Assembly: GCF_000971395.1 (NCBI RefSeq)
Contig: NZ_BBME01000009.1
Coordinates: forward strand, 62,001-126,000
Length of the DNA: 64,000 bases
Origin: Demequina iriomotensis
Lineage (GTDB): Bacteria; Actinomycetota; Actinomycetes; Actinomycetales; Demequinaceae
Direction of reading: 5' to 3'
Positions 50,962 to 59,532 of the stretch are shown one piece after another. The translations under genes were made by a program, and so were the position numbers. A model generated the notes under the pieces. That model had not been told where the DNA came from. It saw nothing but the letters and a program-made list of their open reading frames with translations, and did no database searches. Every line of letters begins with the position of its first letter. Position 1 is the stretch's first letter.

Positions 50962-51015
50962 GCATCCTCCGCTTCCTCCAGCGACCGGCCCTTCAGCCGA
51001 TCGCACGAACAGTTA

Positions 51016-51028
51016 TATCGCTCCGATA
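51016..51028. promoter_or_regulatory. Candidate PadR operator
   Basis: TATCGCTCCGATA has perfect TATCG/CGATA arms with a 3-nt centre and lies 55 bp upstream of the padR start within an AT-richer patch (AGTTATATCG...CGATACAT). The wider ATAT...ACAT context fits PadR sites. Confidence 0.45.
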
Positions 51029-51199
51029 CATCGGGAACCGTACATCACGAGATCGTGATGCGCGAATCCGCCCCGCCGGGTCACGATGAACCCACACCGC
51101 GCGTTGACGGTGCACCCGGTGACACCGGCGTGCGCCGCCGCGCGGCGCGCATCGGCCCCACCGGGGGTACGCATCGTCCGCAGTCCTTAAGGTGGTCAC

Positions 51200-53539
51200 G
51201 TGACCGAACGCTCCTCCGCTCCGCAGCGCGTGCCCGCGCGCCGTCCAATGTCCGCCTCCGGCCAGCAGCCGGCGCGACGCACCACGCGCGCCTCGCAGCC
51301 GAGCACCGGGTGGGCGGCCACGGGCGTCGCGGCGTCCACGCCCGCGACCGCGCCGAAGGGCGCCGGCGGAGGCAAGGGCAGCGGGTCGGGAGGTGGCGGC
51401 AACGGCTCGGGCCAGGGCAAGGGCGGCAAGGGAGAGCTGCCGCGCTGGAAGCGCATCCTCCGGATCACGGGGGTCTCGGCGCTCATCGCGCTGTTCACCA
51501 CCATCGCCGCCGGCGCGATCTTCGTCATGGTGATCTACTCGCAGCTCGAGGTGCCCGAGGCGAACGACGTGGCCCTCGCGCAGGCGTCCACCGTGTACTG
51601 GTCCAACGGCACGTCCGAGCTGGGCAAGGTGGGCGAGGTCGACCGCGAGATCATCGACTGCTCGACGCTGCCCGACTACGTCGCGCACGCCGTGGTCGCG
51701 GCGGAGGACCGCACGTTCTACACCAACCCCGGCATCGACTTCATGGGCACCGCGCGCGCCCTCTACCGGACGGTGGTCCAGGGTGACAAGCAGGGCGGCT
51801 CGACCATCACGCAGCAGTACGTCGAGCGGTACTACGTGGGCGAGACCACCACGGACATCCCCGGCAAGATCAAGGAGGCGCTGCTCGCGCTCAAGGTGGA
51901 TCAGGAGCAGACCAAGGACGAGGTCATCTGCAACTACATGAACACCATCTACTTCGGTCGCGGCGCGTACGGCATCGAGGCCGCGTCCCAGGAGTACTTC
52001 GGCAAGCCCGCCTCCGAGCTCACGCTCTCGGAGTCGGCGATGCTCGCCGGCGTCATCCCCGCGCCGAGCGCGTGGGACCCGCGCATCGACGCGGTCAAGT
52101 CCGAGCAGCGCTGGAACTACGTGCTCGACGGCATGGTCACCACGGAATTCATCACCCAGGCGGAGCGTGACGAGCAGGAGTTCCCCGAGACCATCGAGTA
52201 CAGCACCGCCAACACGTTCGGCGGCACGGACGGCTACCTCCTGCGCACGGCGCTGGACGAGGCGATCGGGCATCTCGACCTCACGCAGGAGGAGCTTGAG
52301 ATGGGCGGTTACCAGATCATCACCACGTTCCGGAAGGGCGACCAGAAGTCCGTGGTGCAGGCCGTCAAGAACATGCCGGACGACCATGCTGACAACCTCC
52401 GCGTGGCCGCGACCACCGTCGATGCCGAGACCGGCGCCGTCACGGGCATGTACGGCGGTCCGGACTACCTCACGGTGCAGCGCAACGCGGCGACGCAGGA
52501 CATCTCGCAGGCGGGGTCGACCTTCAAGCCGTTCGCGATGATCGCGGCGCTGTCGAACGGCTACTCGCTCGACACCAGCTACGTCGCCAACGACAACATG
52601 ACCATCCCGGGCTTCGACAACCCCGTGCGCAACTACGGCGCGACCAGCTACGGGTGGATCGACATGGTCAAGGCCACCCAGAACTCGGTCAACACCTACT
52701 ACGTCCAGCTCAACGAGGACGTGGGCCCCGCGACCACGATGGAGACCGCGATCGCCGCGGGCCTGCCGGAGGACACGTACGGTCTCGACGACAACGCCGC
52801 GAACGTGCTCGGCACGGCCTCGCCCACCGCGATGCAGATGGCGCACGCCTACACGACGATCGCGTCCGGCGGCGTGGAGAAGTCGACCTTCACGGTGAAG
52901 AAGATCATCGGCCCGGACGGCGAGCCGGTCTACACGCGCCGCGACGACTCGGAGCGCGTCTTCTCTAAGGACGTGATGGCGGACACGACCTACGCGATGC
53001 AGCAGGTGGTCAACGGCGGCTCCGCGTACAAGGCTCAGGAGCTCGGCCGTCCGCTCGCCGGCAAGACCGGCACCTCGAACGACAACAACTCCGCGTGGTT
53101 CATCGGCTTCACGCCCCAGATCGTGGGAGTCGTGTCGATGTACCAGGTGGGCGAGGACGGCTCGGTCGAGTCGATCACGCCGTTCGGCGGCTACAGCGAG
53201 ATCACGGGAGGGTCGGTCCCCACCGACGTGTGGATCGCCATGATGGGCCCGATCCTCGAGCGCTTCGACGTGGTGGACTTCCCCGACCGCGCGAACGTGG
53301 GCACGGCGGTCAACTCGAGCCCGACGCCGACGCCGAGCGAGACGGTCTCCGAGGAGCCGACGCCCGAGCCGTCCGAGACCAGCACGCCGAAGCCCTCCAA
53401 GACGAGCACCCCGAAGCCGTCGAAGACCACCGAGCCCGTGGTCACGCCCACGCCGGAGCCGACCGACACCTCCGAACCGGTGGTCACGCCCACGCCGGAA
53501 CCCACGGACGGCGCCGATGCGGCGGGCGGGGCGGGGTGA
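51200..53539 (+). CDS. Class A penicillin-binding protein (transglycosylase/transpeptidase)
   Basis: The 779-residue protein has a basic, Gly/Ser-rich cytoplasmic start, a membrane helix (about 93-118), a GT51 transglycosylase domain (about 155-320; EDRTFY, GGSTITQQYVERYY) and a transpeptidase domain (about 400-690) with STFKPF, TQNSVNTYY and KTGTSND. The tail (about 712-779) repeats TPKPSKTS and EPVVTPTPEPTDTS-like units. It makes and cross-links peptidoglycan outside the membrane. TAAGGT ends 6 nt before the GTG start, consistent with leaderless expression. Confidence 0.95.
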   Translation: MTERSSAPQRVPARRPMSASGQQPARRTTRASQPSTGWAATGVAASTPATAPKGAGGGKGSGSGGGGNGSGQGKGGKGELPRWKRILRITGVSALIALFTTIAAGAIFVMVIYSQLEVPEANDVALAQASTVYWSNGTSELGKVGEVDREIIDCSTLPDYVAHAVVAAEDRTFYTNPGIDFMGTARALYRTVVQGDKQGGSTITQQYVERYYVGETTTDIPGKIKEALLALKVDQEQTKDEVICNYMNTIYFGRGAYGIEAASQEYFGKPASELTLSESAMLAGVIPAPSAWDPRIDAVKSEQRWNYVLDGMVTTEFITQAERDEQEFPETIEYSTANTFGGTDGYLLRTALDEAIGHLDLTQEELEMGGYQIITTFRKGDQKSVVQAVKNMPDDHADNLRVAATTVDAETGAVTGMYGGPDYLTVQRNAATQDISQAGSTFKPFAMIAALSNGYSLDTSYVANDNMTIPGFDNPVRNYGATSYGWIDMVKATQNSVNTYYVQLNEDVGPATTMETAIAAGLPEDTYGLDDNAANVLGTASPTAMQMAHAYTTIASGGVEKSTFTVKKIIGPDGEPVYTRRDDSERVFSKDVMADTTYAMQQVVNGGSAYKAQELGRPLAGKTGTSNDNNSAWFIGFTPQIVGVVSMYQVGEDGSVESITPFGGYSEITGGSVPTDVWIAMMGPILERFDVVDFPDRANVGTAVNSSPTPTPSETVSEEPTPEPSETSTPKPSKTSTPKPSKTTEPVVTPTPEPTDTSEPVVTPTPEPTDGADAAGGAG

Positions 53540-53550
53540 CCCCGGTGGGT

Positions 53551-53577
53551 GCGCCGGCGGTCACCTCGCGCCGGCGC
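53551..53577. terminator. Candidate bidirectional terminator between PBP and FemX-like gene
   Basis: GCGCCGGCG (53551-53559) and CGCCGGCGC (53569-53577) form a 9-bp stem with a 9-nt loop between convergent genes. Confidence 0.55.
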
Positions 53578-53584
53578 CCGGGCG

Positions 53585-54625
53585 TCAGCGCGCGATCAGG
53601 CGCTTGAGGCGCAGGGCCGCGACCAGGGCGCGGTAGCGCAGCGGCTTGAGCGGCACGTCCCACGCGCCGTCGCACTCGACGATGTCGCCGAACTGCTGCT
53701 TGAACTCCCGCACGCCCATGAGCTGGGGAGCGCGCTCCGAGCCGACCCCGAACAGGTCGTACTCCCGCACGCCCTCGGCCTTGAGGGTCATGAGGATCTC
53801 CCACTTGATCCGCAGCGCCGCGTTGGTGTCACGCGCCTCGAGGTTGTTGCCGGCGTAATAGTCGGTGCCGCCGCGCTCGTGCACCACGGCGATGACCCAC
53901 GCGATCGCGCGCCCGGGCGCCAGGTCGCCGTCCGCGCCCGCATCGTGGCGCCGCGCGACCCAGATGCGGGCGTGCGGCGCGAGCGCCTCGAGCATCGTGA
54001 GGTACATCTCAGCAGGGAAGATGCCGAAGCCGGCGCCGGCCGCGGTCTCGCGGTAGATCTCGTAGAGCTCCGCGAAGGCCTCGGCCGTGAGCCCGGTCTC
54101 CTCGGTCACCGTCATCGCCTCGTCCTTGAGCGTGCGGCGGATCTTGTAGCGGCCGCGCTTCGAGAAGGTGGACATGATGGCGTCGCTGTCGGGGGTGAGG
54201 TCGATGATGACCGTGTGGTCGAACGTCACCGTCTGGAGCAGCTCCCGCAGGTCGGGGGCGGCGTGGCGCGCGTGCATGCGGAGGAAGGTCGCCCACGGGT
54301 AGCGGACCCGGAGGTCGGCGACCAGGGCGTCGCGGATCGCCTTCTCGTTCTCCGGGGTGCGCTCGACCAGCGGGATGGGCCCGTGCTTGGCCCACACGTA
54401 GGGGAAGCCGCGGACCTCGTAGCGCGACAGCGAGACGACCGCGACGGCCTCGCCGGCGGCGTCCATCACCCCCAGGCGGGCGAGGTGCTCGCGTCCGGGC
54501 ACGGCCGCGTCGTACGCGTCCCACGCCGGCGCCTGCTCGATCGGGACCGGGTGGTCGCCGCGGCGGGCGAGCTCCAGGAAGCGGTCGTCGTCGAGGGGCA
54601 CCACGGTCAGGTCTCGCATCGTCAC
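53585..54625 (-). CDS. FemABX-like peptidoglycan bridge aminoacyltransferase
   Basis: The 346-residue protein has the Fem/GNAT pattern: YVWAKHGPIPL, TFSKRGRYKIRRTLKDE, an acyltransferase half with AWVIAVVHERGGTDYYAGNNLEARDTNAALRIKWEIL and YDLFGVGSERAPQLMGVREFKQQFG. FemX-type enzymes add amino acids from aminoacyl-tRNA to lipid II. The GTG at 54625 is chosen because TAGGCT ends 7 nt upstream; an ATG lies at 54619. It sits by the PBP, a DegT enzyme and an ATP-grasp ligase. The amino acid donor is unknown. Confidence 0.85.
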   Translation of the reverse strand: MTMRDLTVVPLDDDRFLELARRGDHPVPIEQAPAWDAYDAAVPGREHLARLGVMDAAGEAVAVVSLSRYEVRGFPYVWAKHGPIPLVERTPENEKAIRDALVADLRVRYPWATFLRMHARHAAPDLRELLQTVTFDHTVIIDLTPDSDAIMSTFSKRGRYKIRRTLKDEAMTVTEETGLTAEAFAELYEIYRETAAGAGFGIFPAEMYLTMLEALAPHARIWVARRHDAGADGDLAPGRAIAWVIAVVHERGGTDYYAGNNLEARDTNAALRIKWEILMTLKAEGVREYDLFGVGSERAPQLMGVREFKQQFGDIVECDGAWDVPLKPLRYRALVAALRLKRLIAR

Positions 54626-54687
54626 GCCCACGAGCCTAGACGGACCCGTGCGGGCCCGCGCCGGCGCCCGCCGACCATAATGGCCCG

Positions 54688-55857
54688 ATGGACTCCGTGA
54701 GGATCGGCCTGGCACAGGCGACCGGCACCCGGCCCGAGGACTGGTACCTGGCCTTCAAGGCGCGCTACGGCATGCAGCAGGTCTTCGCCGCGCTGTCCTC
54801 TCGGAAGGGCCCGGGTGCCGTGCTCACCCAGGCGCTCACCTGCGCGACCGCCGTGGATCCGATCGTGGCCGAGGGGCTCACGCCGGTGTACGGCGACATC
54901 TCGGCGGAGTCGCTCGCGCTCGACCCGGCCGCGCTGCCCGCGGGCGAGCCCTGGCTCGCGGTGATGATCCAGCACACGTTCGGCGTGGTGGACGAGCAGC
55001 GGGCGCGCGAGCTCGCCGCGGCCGCGCGCGTCCGTGGCGCTCTGGTCGTGGAGGATGCGGCGCACGCGCTCGGCCGCATGGCGCGCGACGCGGACGGGGC
55101 GCCGCTCGCGGACGTCTCGATCCACTCGTTCGGCTCGGAGAAGGCGCTACCCACCAAGTTCGGGGGGGCCGTGTGGGTCAACCCCGCTCTCGCCGATGCG
55201 GAGCTGCGCGAGCTCATGGTGGGGATGCTCGAGAACCTCGGGGCGCCCGGGACGCGGCTGCGCTTCGCGGCGCGGACCTACCGTGCGCAGCTCGCGGCGC
55301 TGCGCCGGCTGCCCGGCGGAGTCGCGTCGCGCCTGCGTCGCGCGCTGACCGCCGCCGGCCTGTTCGAGCCCGCGGTCGCGCCGGCCGAGCTCGAGGGGCG
55401 GCTCGCGCACGCCGACGTCGGCGCATCGTCCTGGGTGATCGCGCAGATGGCCGCCCACCTGCCCGGACTTGCGTCCCTCGAGGCGGGCCGACGCGAGGCC
55501 GTCGGCGTCTACGTCGAGGAGCTCGGCGACCTGGTGCCGGGCGCCGCTGCGCTCGCGGGCCAGCCGCTCATCCGCATGCCGCTCCTGGTGCCCGTGGGCG
55601 TCGACGCCGACGCGGTGGTGTCCGCGCTCGCCGCGCGAGGGGTCTACGCGGGCGACTGGTACCGCCCGGCGCTGTACCCGGGCGCGAAGGACCCGGCCGC
55701 CTACGGCTACCGCGAGGACGCGCCCGAGCTGGGTGTCACGCGCGACGTCATCGCGCGCATCGTCAACCTCCCGACGGGCGTGACCGCGGCGGAGGCGAGG
55801 CGCATCGCGGGCCTCGCCCGCGGGGTCATCGGTTCAGCCCGGAGCGCCCGTACCTGA
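54688..55857 (+). CDS. DegT/DnrJ/EryC1-family aminotransferase-like protein
   Basis: The 389-residue fold-type I protein has VVEDAAHALG and the putative PLP Lys in SFGSEKALPTKFGGAVWV. Family members transaminate keto-sugars or related substrates, often for cell-surface glycans. CATAAT ends 6 nt before the ATG (leaderless), sharing a promoter region with the divergent FemX-like gene. Its 3' end overlaps the convergent ATP-grasp gene by 32 bp. The substrate is not evident. Confidence 0.75.
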   Translation: MDSVRIGLAQATGTRPEDWYLAFKARYGMQQVFAALSSRKGPGAVLTQALTCATAVDPIVAEGLTPVYGDISAESLALDPAALPAGEPWLAVMIQHTFGVVDEQRARELAAAARVRGALVVEDAAHALGRMARDADGAPLADVSIHSFGSEKALPTKFGGAVWVNPALADAELRELMVGMLENLGAPGTRLRFAARTYRAQLAALRRLPGGVASRLRRALTAAGLFEPAVAPAELEGRLAHADVGASSWVIAQMAAHLPGLASLEAGRREAVGVYVEELGDLVPGAAALAGQPLIRMPLLVPVGVDADAVVSALAARGVYAGDWYRPALYPGAKDPAAYGYREDAPELGVTRDVIARIVNLPTGVTAAEARRIAGLARGVIGSARSART

Positions 55858-57058
55858 AGGTCGACAGCGTGTAGCGCACGTCGACGCGCAGCACCTCGAC
55901 CAGGCGACGCAGGCTCCGATCCTCGCGGTACCGCAGCGTGTGCGCCGTGCGGCGGCGCGCGGCGCGGCGCACCTGGGAACGCAGCGCGCGCGGCGTGTAG
56001 AGGCGGCTCACCCAGCGGGGCAGGTTGATCCACAGCGCCTGGTCCGTGGTGACCTGGTCGCCGGGATCGCGGCCGTACACCCGGTCCTCGACCAGGGCCT
56101 TCACGATGTTCCCGCCCGCCGCCATCGTGTAGTAGCTGGTCGCGCCCTGGCGGAGGTTGACCTCGAGGACCTTGGAGACGCCGTCGCGCGGGTCGCGCAT
56201 GACGTCGAAGTTCGCGGTGCCGGTGTAGCCGACGCCGTCGAGCAGCGTGCGCATGGACTCGACCAGCTCCGGGTCCTCGACCGTCATGATGGCGTTGTTG
56301 TTGCCCACCATCGTCGGCTCGTGGTCCGCCATCACCACCTGGCCGACCGAGGCGAAGCGCATGCGGCCGCGCGCGTCGGAGTAGGTGTTCGCGACGCGCA
56401 TCACCGTCTCGTCCCCGGGGATGAGCTCCTGGACGATCATGTCGTCCTCATAGCCCGCGCCGAACACCCGCGCGAGCACGTCGCGCAGCTCCGCGGCGTC
56501 CTCGACGCGGTAGACCTTCTCCTTGCCGGCGAAGCTCAACCGCGGGTAGACGTCCGTGTTCGAGGGCTTCGCGATGACCGGGTAGGGGAACGGCAGCGCC
56601 TCGCCCAGCGCCGCATCGTCCATGTCCGCGGGGGTGACGATGCGCGTGCGCGGGTGCGGGATGCCGTGCGCCTCGCACGTGGCGTAGAAGGCGGTCTTGT
56701 CGATGAGCGCGTCGGCGAGCTCGCGGTCCACGAGCGGGATGGTGTAGCGCTCGCCCAGGCGGTCGCGGTGGTCGATCACCACGTTCGTGTAGAACTCGAT
56801 GCACGCGATGAGGAGGAGCCTGCGTCCCGCGAGCTCGTCGGCGAGCCGCTCGAGCGTGGCGACGATGCCCTCGGGCGTCGCGAAGTCGCGGGTCGCGCGC
56901 ACGTCCATGATCGCCGAGTGCGCGGTCTCGTGGAGCGCCGCGCGGCCGAGCGCGAGCGAGCGCACGCCGTACGCCTCGTGGAGGGAGCGCGCGATGTTGT
57001 AGGCGCCCACGCCCGTGCCCAGGAGCACGGGCACGAAGTCGTCGTTGCCGTAGGTCAT
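55826..57058 (-). CDS. ATP-grasp carboxylate-amine ligase-like protein
   Basis: The 410-residue protein has an ATP-grasp core (about 110-320): [56 protein letters not shown] with the metal-binding Glu/Asn. The N-terminus [24 protein letters not shown] resembles the preATP domain of D-aspartate ligase-like enzymes that build interpeptide bridges. TAGACT ends 7 nt before the ATG. Role in peptidoglycan bridge assembly is inferred from neighbours and overall resemblance; other carboxylate-amine ligations are possible. Confidence 0.7.
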   Translation of the reverse strand: MTYGNDDFVPVLLGTGVGAYNIARSLHEAYGVRSLALGRAALHETAHSAIMDVRATRDFATPEGIVATLERLADELAGRRLLLIACIEFYTNVVIDHRDRLGERYTIPLVDRELADALIDKTAFYATCEAHGIPHPRTRIVTPADMDDAALGEALPFPYPVIAKPSNTDVYPRLSFAGKEKVYRVEDAAELRDVLARVFGAGYEDDMIVQELIPGDETVMRVANTYSDARGRMRFASVGQVVMADHEPTMVGNNNAIMTVEDPELVESMRTLLDGVGYTGTANFDVMRDPRDGVSKVLEVNLRQGATSYYTMAAGGNIVKALVEDRVYGRDPGDQVTTDQALWINLPRWVSRLYTPRALRSQVRRAARRRTAHTLRYREDRSLRRLVEVLRVDVRYTLSTFRYGRSGLNR

Positions 57059-57141
57059 GGGCCGCAGTCTACGAAAGGCGCCCCGCGCATCGTCCTTCCC
57101 CAGGCCGGGACCTGCTACTGGCGCGGTGTCCGTGGCGGACG

Positions 57142-57225
57142 GTATCCTGTGATGTCGCGGAAACGACCGGCACCCGCCGGGACGTCCGCGACTGCATCAC
57201 CCTCCTGCCACGGAACGTCCGTGGC
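57142..57225 (+). promoter_or_regulatory. rpsF: rpsF operon promoter/leader with possible S6:S18-type hairpin
   Basis: A -10-like TATCCT (57142-57147) precedes a leader in which GCCACGGA (57207-57214) pairs with TCCGTGGC (57218-57225) around ACG, followed by CCGC, just before the rpsF Shine-Dalgarno AGAGGAGGTGG. Many bacteria have an S6:S18-binding RNA structure with a conserved CCG at this place. The match is by position and a short stem only. Confidence 0.35.
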
Positions 57226-57252
57226 CGCATAGTCCAGAGGAGGTGGGTATCG

Positions 57253-57543
57253 ATGCGTCAGTACGAGATGATGATCATCCTCGACCCTGAGATCGACGAG
57301 CGCACGGTTCAGCCGTCGCTCGACAAGTACCTTCAGGTCATCACCGGCGATTCCGGCACCGTCGACAAGCTCGACATCTGGGGCCGTCGCCGCCTGGCCT
57401 ACCCGATCAAGAAGAAGAACGACGGCATCTACGCCGTCGTGAACTTCACCTCGGAGTCCGCCACCGCGAAGGAGCTGGAGCGCCAGCTGGGTCTCAACGA
57501 GACCATCCTCCGCACCAAGCTGCTCCGTCCGGACGCCCGCTAA
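57253..57543 (+). CDS. rpsF: 30S ribosomal protein S6
   Basis: The 96-residue protein reads [18 protein letters not shown] and contains [23 protein letters not shown], characteristic of S6. GAGGAGGTGG is a strong Shine-Dalgarno. It heads rpsF-ssb-rpsR-rplI. Confidence 0.97.
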   Translation: MRQYEMMIILDPEIDERTVQPSLDKYLQVITGDSGTVDKLDIWGRRRLAYPIKKKNDGIYAVVNFTSESATAKELERQLGLNETILRTKLLRPDAR

Positions 57544-57599
57544 GGGCTGCTCTCTCCCGACTCTCACCAGTACTCATACGAAACCAAGGGGAACACAAC

Positions 57600-58112
57600 A
57601 TGGCAGGCGACACCCAGATCACCGTGGTCGGCAACCTCACCGGAGACCCGGAGCTTCGCTTCATCTCCTCCGGTGCGGCCGTCGTCAACTTCACGGTGGC
57701 GTCCACCCCCCGCACGTTCGACCGTCAGTCGAACGAGTGGAAGGACGGCGAGACCCTGTTCATGCGGTGCTCCCTGTGGCGTGAGGCCGCCGAGAACGTC
57801 GCAGAGTCCCTCACCAAGGGCATGCGCGTGATCGTCACCGGCCGCCTGGTTTCGCGCTCGTGGGAGGCGAACGGCGAGAAGCGCTCCGTCATGGAGATGC
57901 AGGTCGACGAGGTCGGTCCTTCGCTCCGCTACGCCACCGCCAAGGTCACGCGCACGCAGCGCGGCGGCCAGGGCGGCGGTGGCTTCGGCGGCGGCGGGGG
58001 CGGCGGCTTCGGCGGCGGCAACTCGGGCGGGGGCTACAGCGGCTCGCCGGCCGGCGGCTCCTCGAACGACCCGTGGGCGACCGCCCCGGCGTCGGACGAG
58101 CCGCCGTTCTGA
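57600..58112 (+). CDS. ssb: Single-stranded DNA-binding protein
   Basis: The 170-residue protein has an OB fold (about 1-110; [53 protein letters not shown]), a Gly-rich linker (about 120-155) and an acidic tip DEPPF, near the conserved DDIPF-like partner-binding tail. It protects single-stranded DNA at forks. AAGGGGAA precedes the ATG. It lies between rpsF and rpsR as usual. Confidence 0.97.
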   Translation: MAGDTQITVVGNLTGDPELRFISSGAAVVNFTVASTPRTFDRQSNEWKDGETLFMRCSLWREAAENVAESLTKGMRVIVTGRLVSRSWEANGEKRSVMEMQVDEVGPSLRYATAKVTRTQRGGQGGGGFGGGGGGGFGGGNSGGGYSGSPAGGSSNDPWATAPASDEPPF

Positions 58113-58141
58113 TCGGTACTTTTCACTCAGGAGTCTTCAAC

Positions 58142-58378
58142 ATGGCTAAGCACGACATCCGCAAGCCGCGCAAGAAGGTCAACCCGCTCAAGGCCGCCAA
58201 GGTCGACAAGGTTGACTACAAGGACACCGCGCTGCTTCGCAAGTTCATCTCCGACCGCGGCAAGATCCGTTCGCGCCGCGTCACCGGTGTCACCGTCCAG
58301 GAGCAGCGCGAGATCGCGCGCGCGATCAAGGTCGCGCGCGAGATGGCGCTCCTTCCCTACTCCGGCTCCGGCCGCTGA
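58142..58378 (+). CDS. rpsR: 30S ribosomal protein S18
   Basis: The 78-residue basic protein has [25 protein letters not shown] and ends LLPYSGSGR, typical of S18. No zinc-binding Cys are present (C-minus type). AGGAG lies upstream. It is in the rpsF operon and partners S6. Confidence 0.96.
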   Translation: MAKHDIRKPRKKVNPLKAAKVDKVDYKDTALLRKFISDRGKIRSRRVTGVTVQEQREIARAIKVAREMALLPYSGSGR

Positions 58379-58393
58379 TCGGGGGGATCTCAC

Positions 58394-58840
58394 ATGGCTA
58401 AGGTCATCCTGACCCACGAGGTCTCCGGCCTCGGCATCGCCGGCGACGTCATCGACGTCAAGGACGGTTACGCCCGCAACTACCTGGTTCCGCGCAAGCT
58501 CGCCACCCCGTGGTCGGCCGGCGCCGAGAAGCAGATCGAGGCCCTCCGCAAGGCGCGTCGCGCCAAGGAGATCGCCACCATCGAGGGTGCCCAGGCTGCG
58601 CGTGACACGCTGCAGTCCGCTCCCGTCACCGTGTCGGTCAAGGCCGGCGAGTCGGGTCGCCTCTTCGGCGCCGTGTCGCCTGCCGACATCGCGGACGCCA
58701 TCGGCGACCGTGCGACCGTCGACAAGCGTCGCATCCACATCGCGCAGCCCATCAAGGCGCTGGGCGAGTACCAGGTGAAGATCGCTCTTCACTCGGACGT
58801 GGCCGCGAACGTCACCGTCAAGGTGGTTGCCGCCAAGTAG
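58394..58840 (+). CDS. rplI: 50S ribosomal protein L9
   Basis: The 148-residue protein reads MAKVILTHEVSGLGIAGDV, with the N-domain GYARNYLVPRKLA and a C-domain SGRLFGAVSPADIADAI. GGGGGAT precedes the ATG. It ends the ribosomal operon; dnaB follows after a 692-bp gap. Confidence 0.97.
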   Translation: MAKVILTHEVSGLGIAGDVIDVKDGYARNYLVPRKLATPWSAGAEKQIEALRKARRAKEIATIEGAQAARDTLQSAPVTVSVKAGESGRLFGAVSPADIADAIGDRATVDKRRIHIAQPIKALGEYQVKIALHSDVAANVTVKVVAAK

Positions 58841-58860
58841 TCCTGGTTCTCCAGGTCGCT

Positions 58861-58901
58861 CGAGGCCCGTCGCTCCCGCTGGTCGGGGGTGGCGGGCCTC
58901 G
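58861..58901. terminator. Candidate terminator after rplI
   Basis: CGAGGCCCG (58861-58869) and CGGGCCTCG (58893-58901) are perfect 9-bp complements with a 23-nt loop, 20 nt after the rplI stop. Confidence 0.55.
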
Positions 58902-59257
58902 TCGCGTCTGCGGCGGTGCTGAGACGGTCGCTGGGCCCGCCCGCCCGCCGTTCCGTCCCGCACCCCCGGCGCGGGTCTGGCGCCGGATCCGAGGGCCGCA
59001 CCTCCGACATGGGTGCCTGCGGCGGCACGGATGTCGGGCCGATGCGGTCACGCTCCGTCATACGGGCGGGCGGGTGGGTGGCCGGGCAGGTGTGCCGGCT
59101 TGGTCGGGCGGGCCGACGGTGCGGGGGCGGTTCACGCGCCGTCCGCCGCCCGCGCGCGGGCACGGCTCGACAACGTTTGCCAGGGGATGTCCGATTTGCG
59201 GCACCCTGGCGCGCGACACGCCGGGGCGCGACACGCCCGGCACTTGAGCGCGCATCG

Positions 59258-59420
59258 TTGTCCACAGCCAAGACTGGACAAAGAGCGCAGGTAGCTTCCC
59301 TTTCATCGGGATACCAACCGAGTCATCCACACCGTTGTCCACAGCCGCACCGGGGGGTTGTCCACGGGTCCGACGCCCGTCATCCACGGTTGTCCCCACG
59401 TTGTCCCCATGTTGTCCACG
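59258..59420. promoter_or_regulatory. Cluster of DnaA-box-like sites upstream of dnaB
   Basis: Within 163 bp, all in one orientation, are TTGTCCACA (59258-59266 and 59335-59343, both perfect), TCATCCACA (59323-59331), TTGTCCACG (59358-59366 and 59412-59420), TCATCCACG (59380-59388) and TTGTCCCCA (59390-59398 and 59401-59409). A CTGGACAAA lies in reverse near 59275. The rest of the 58841-59532 gap holds a terminator and a tandem GGCGCGACACGCC-type repeat (about 59207-59240) and no gene. This is denser in sites than the dnaA-dnaN gap. Confidence 0.75.
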
Positions 59421-59532
59421 GGTGCCGCCCCGCTCGATTTGTGAGCGTGCCCACCGCGCCATACATTCGCGTGTCTGGTCCGGCTGTCGGACCCCGGCGA
59501 GACACTGGTGACGGTGGTGGGAGAGGAGCGGC

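Noticed and set aside
53380-53520. Repeats at the end of the PBP gene as a mobile or regulatory repeat
   Set aside because: They encode the Thr/Pro/Ser-rich tail in frame (TPKPSKTS, TPTPEPTD units) and are explained by the protein.
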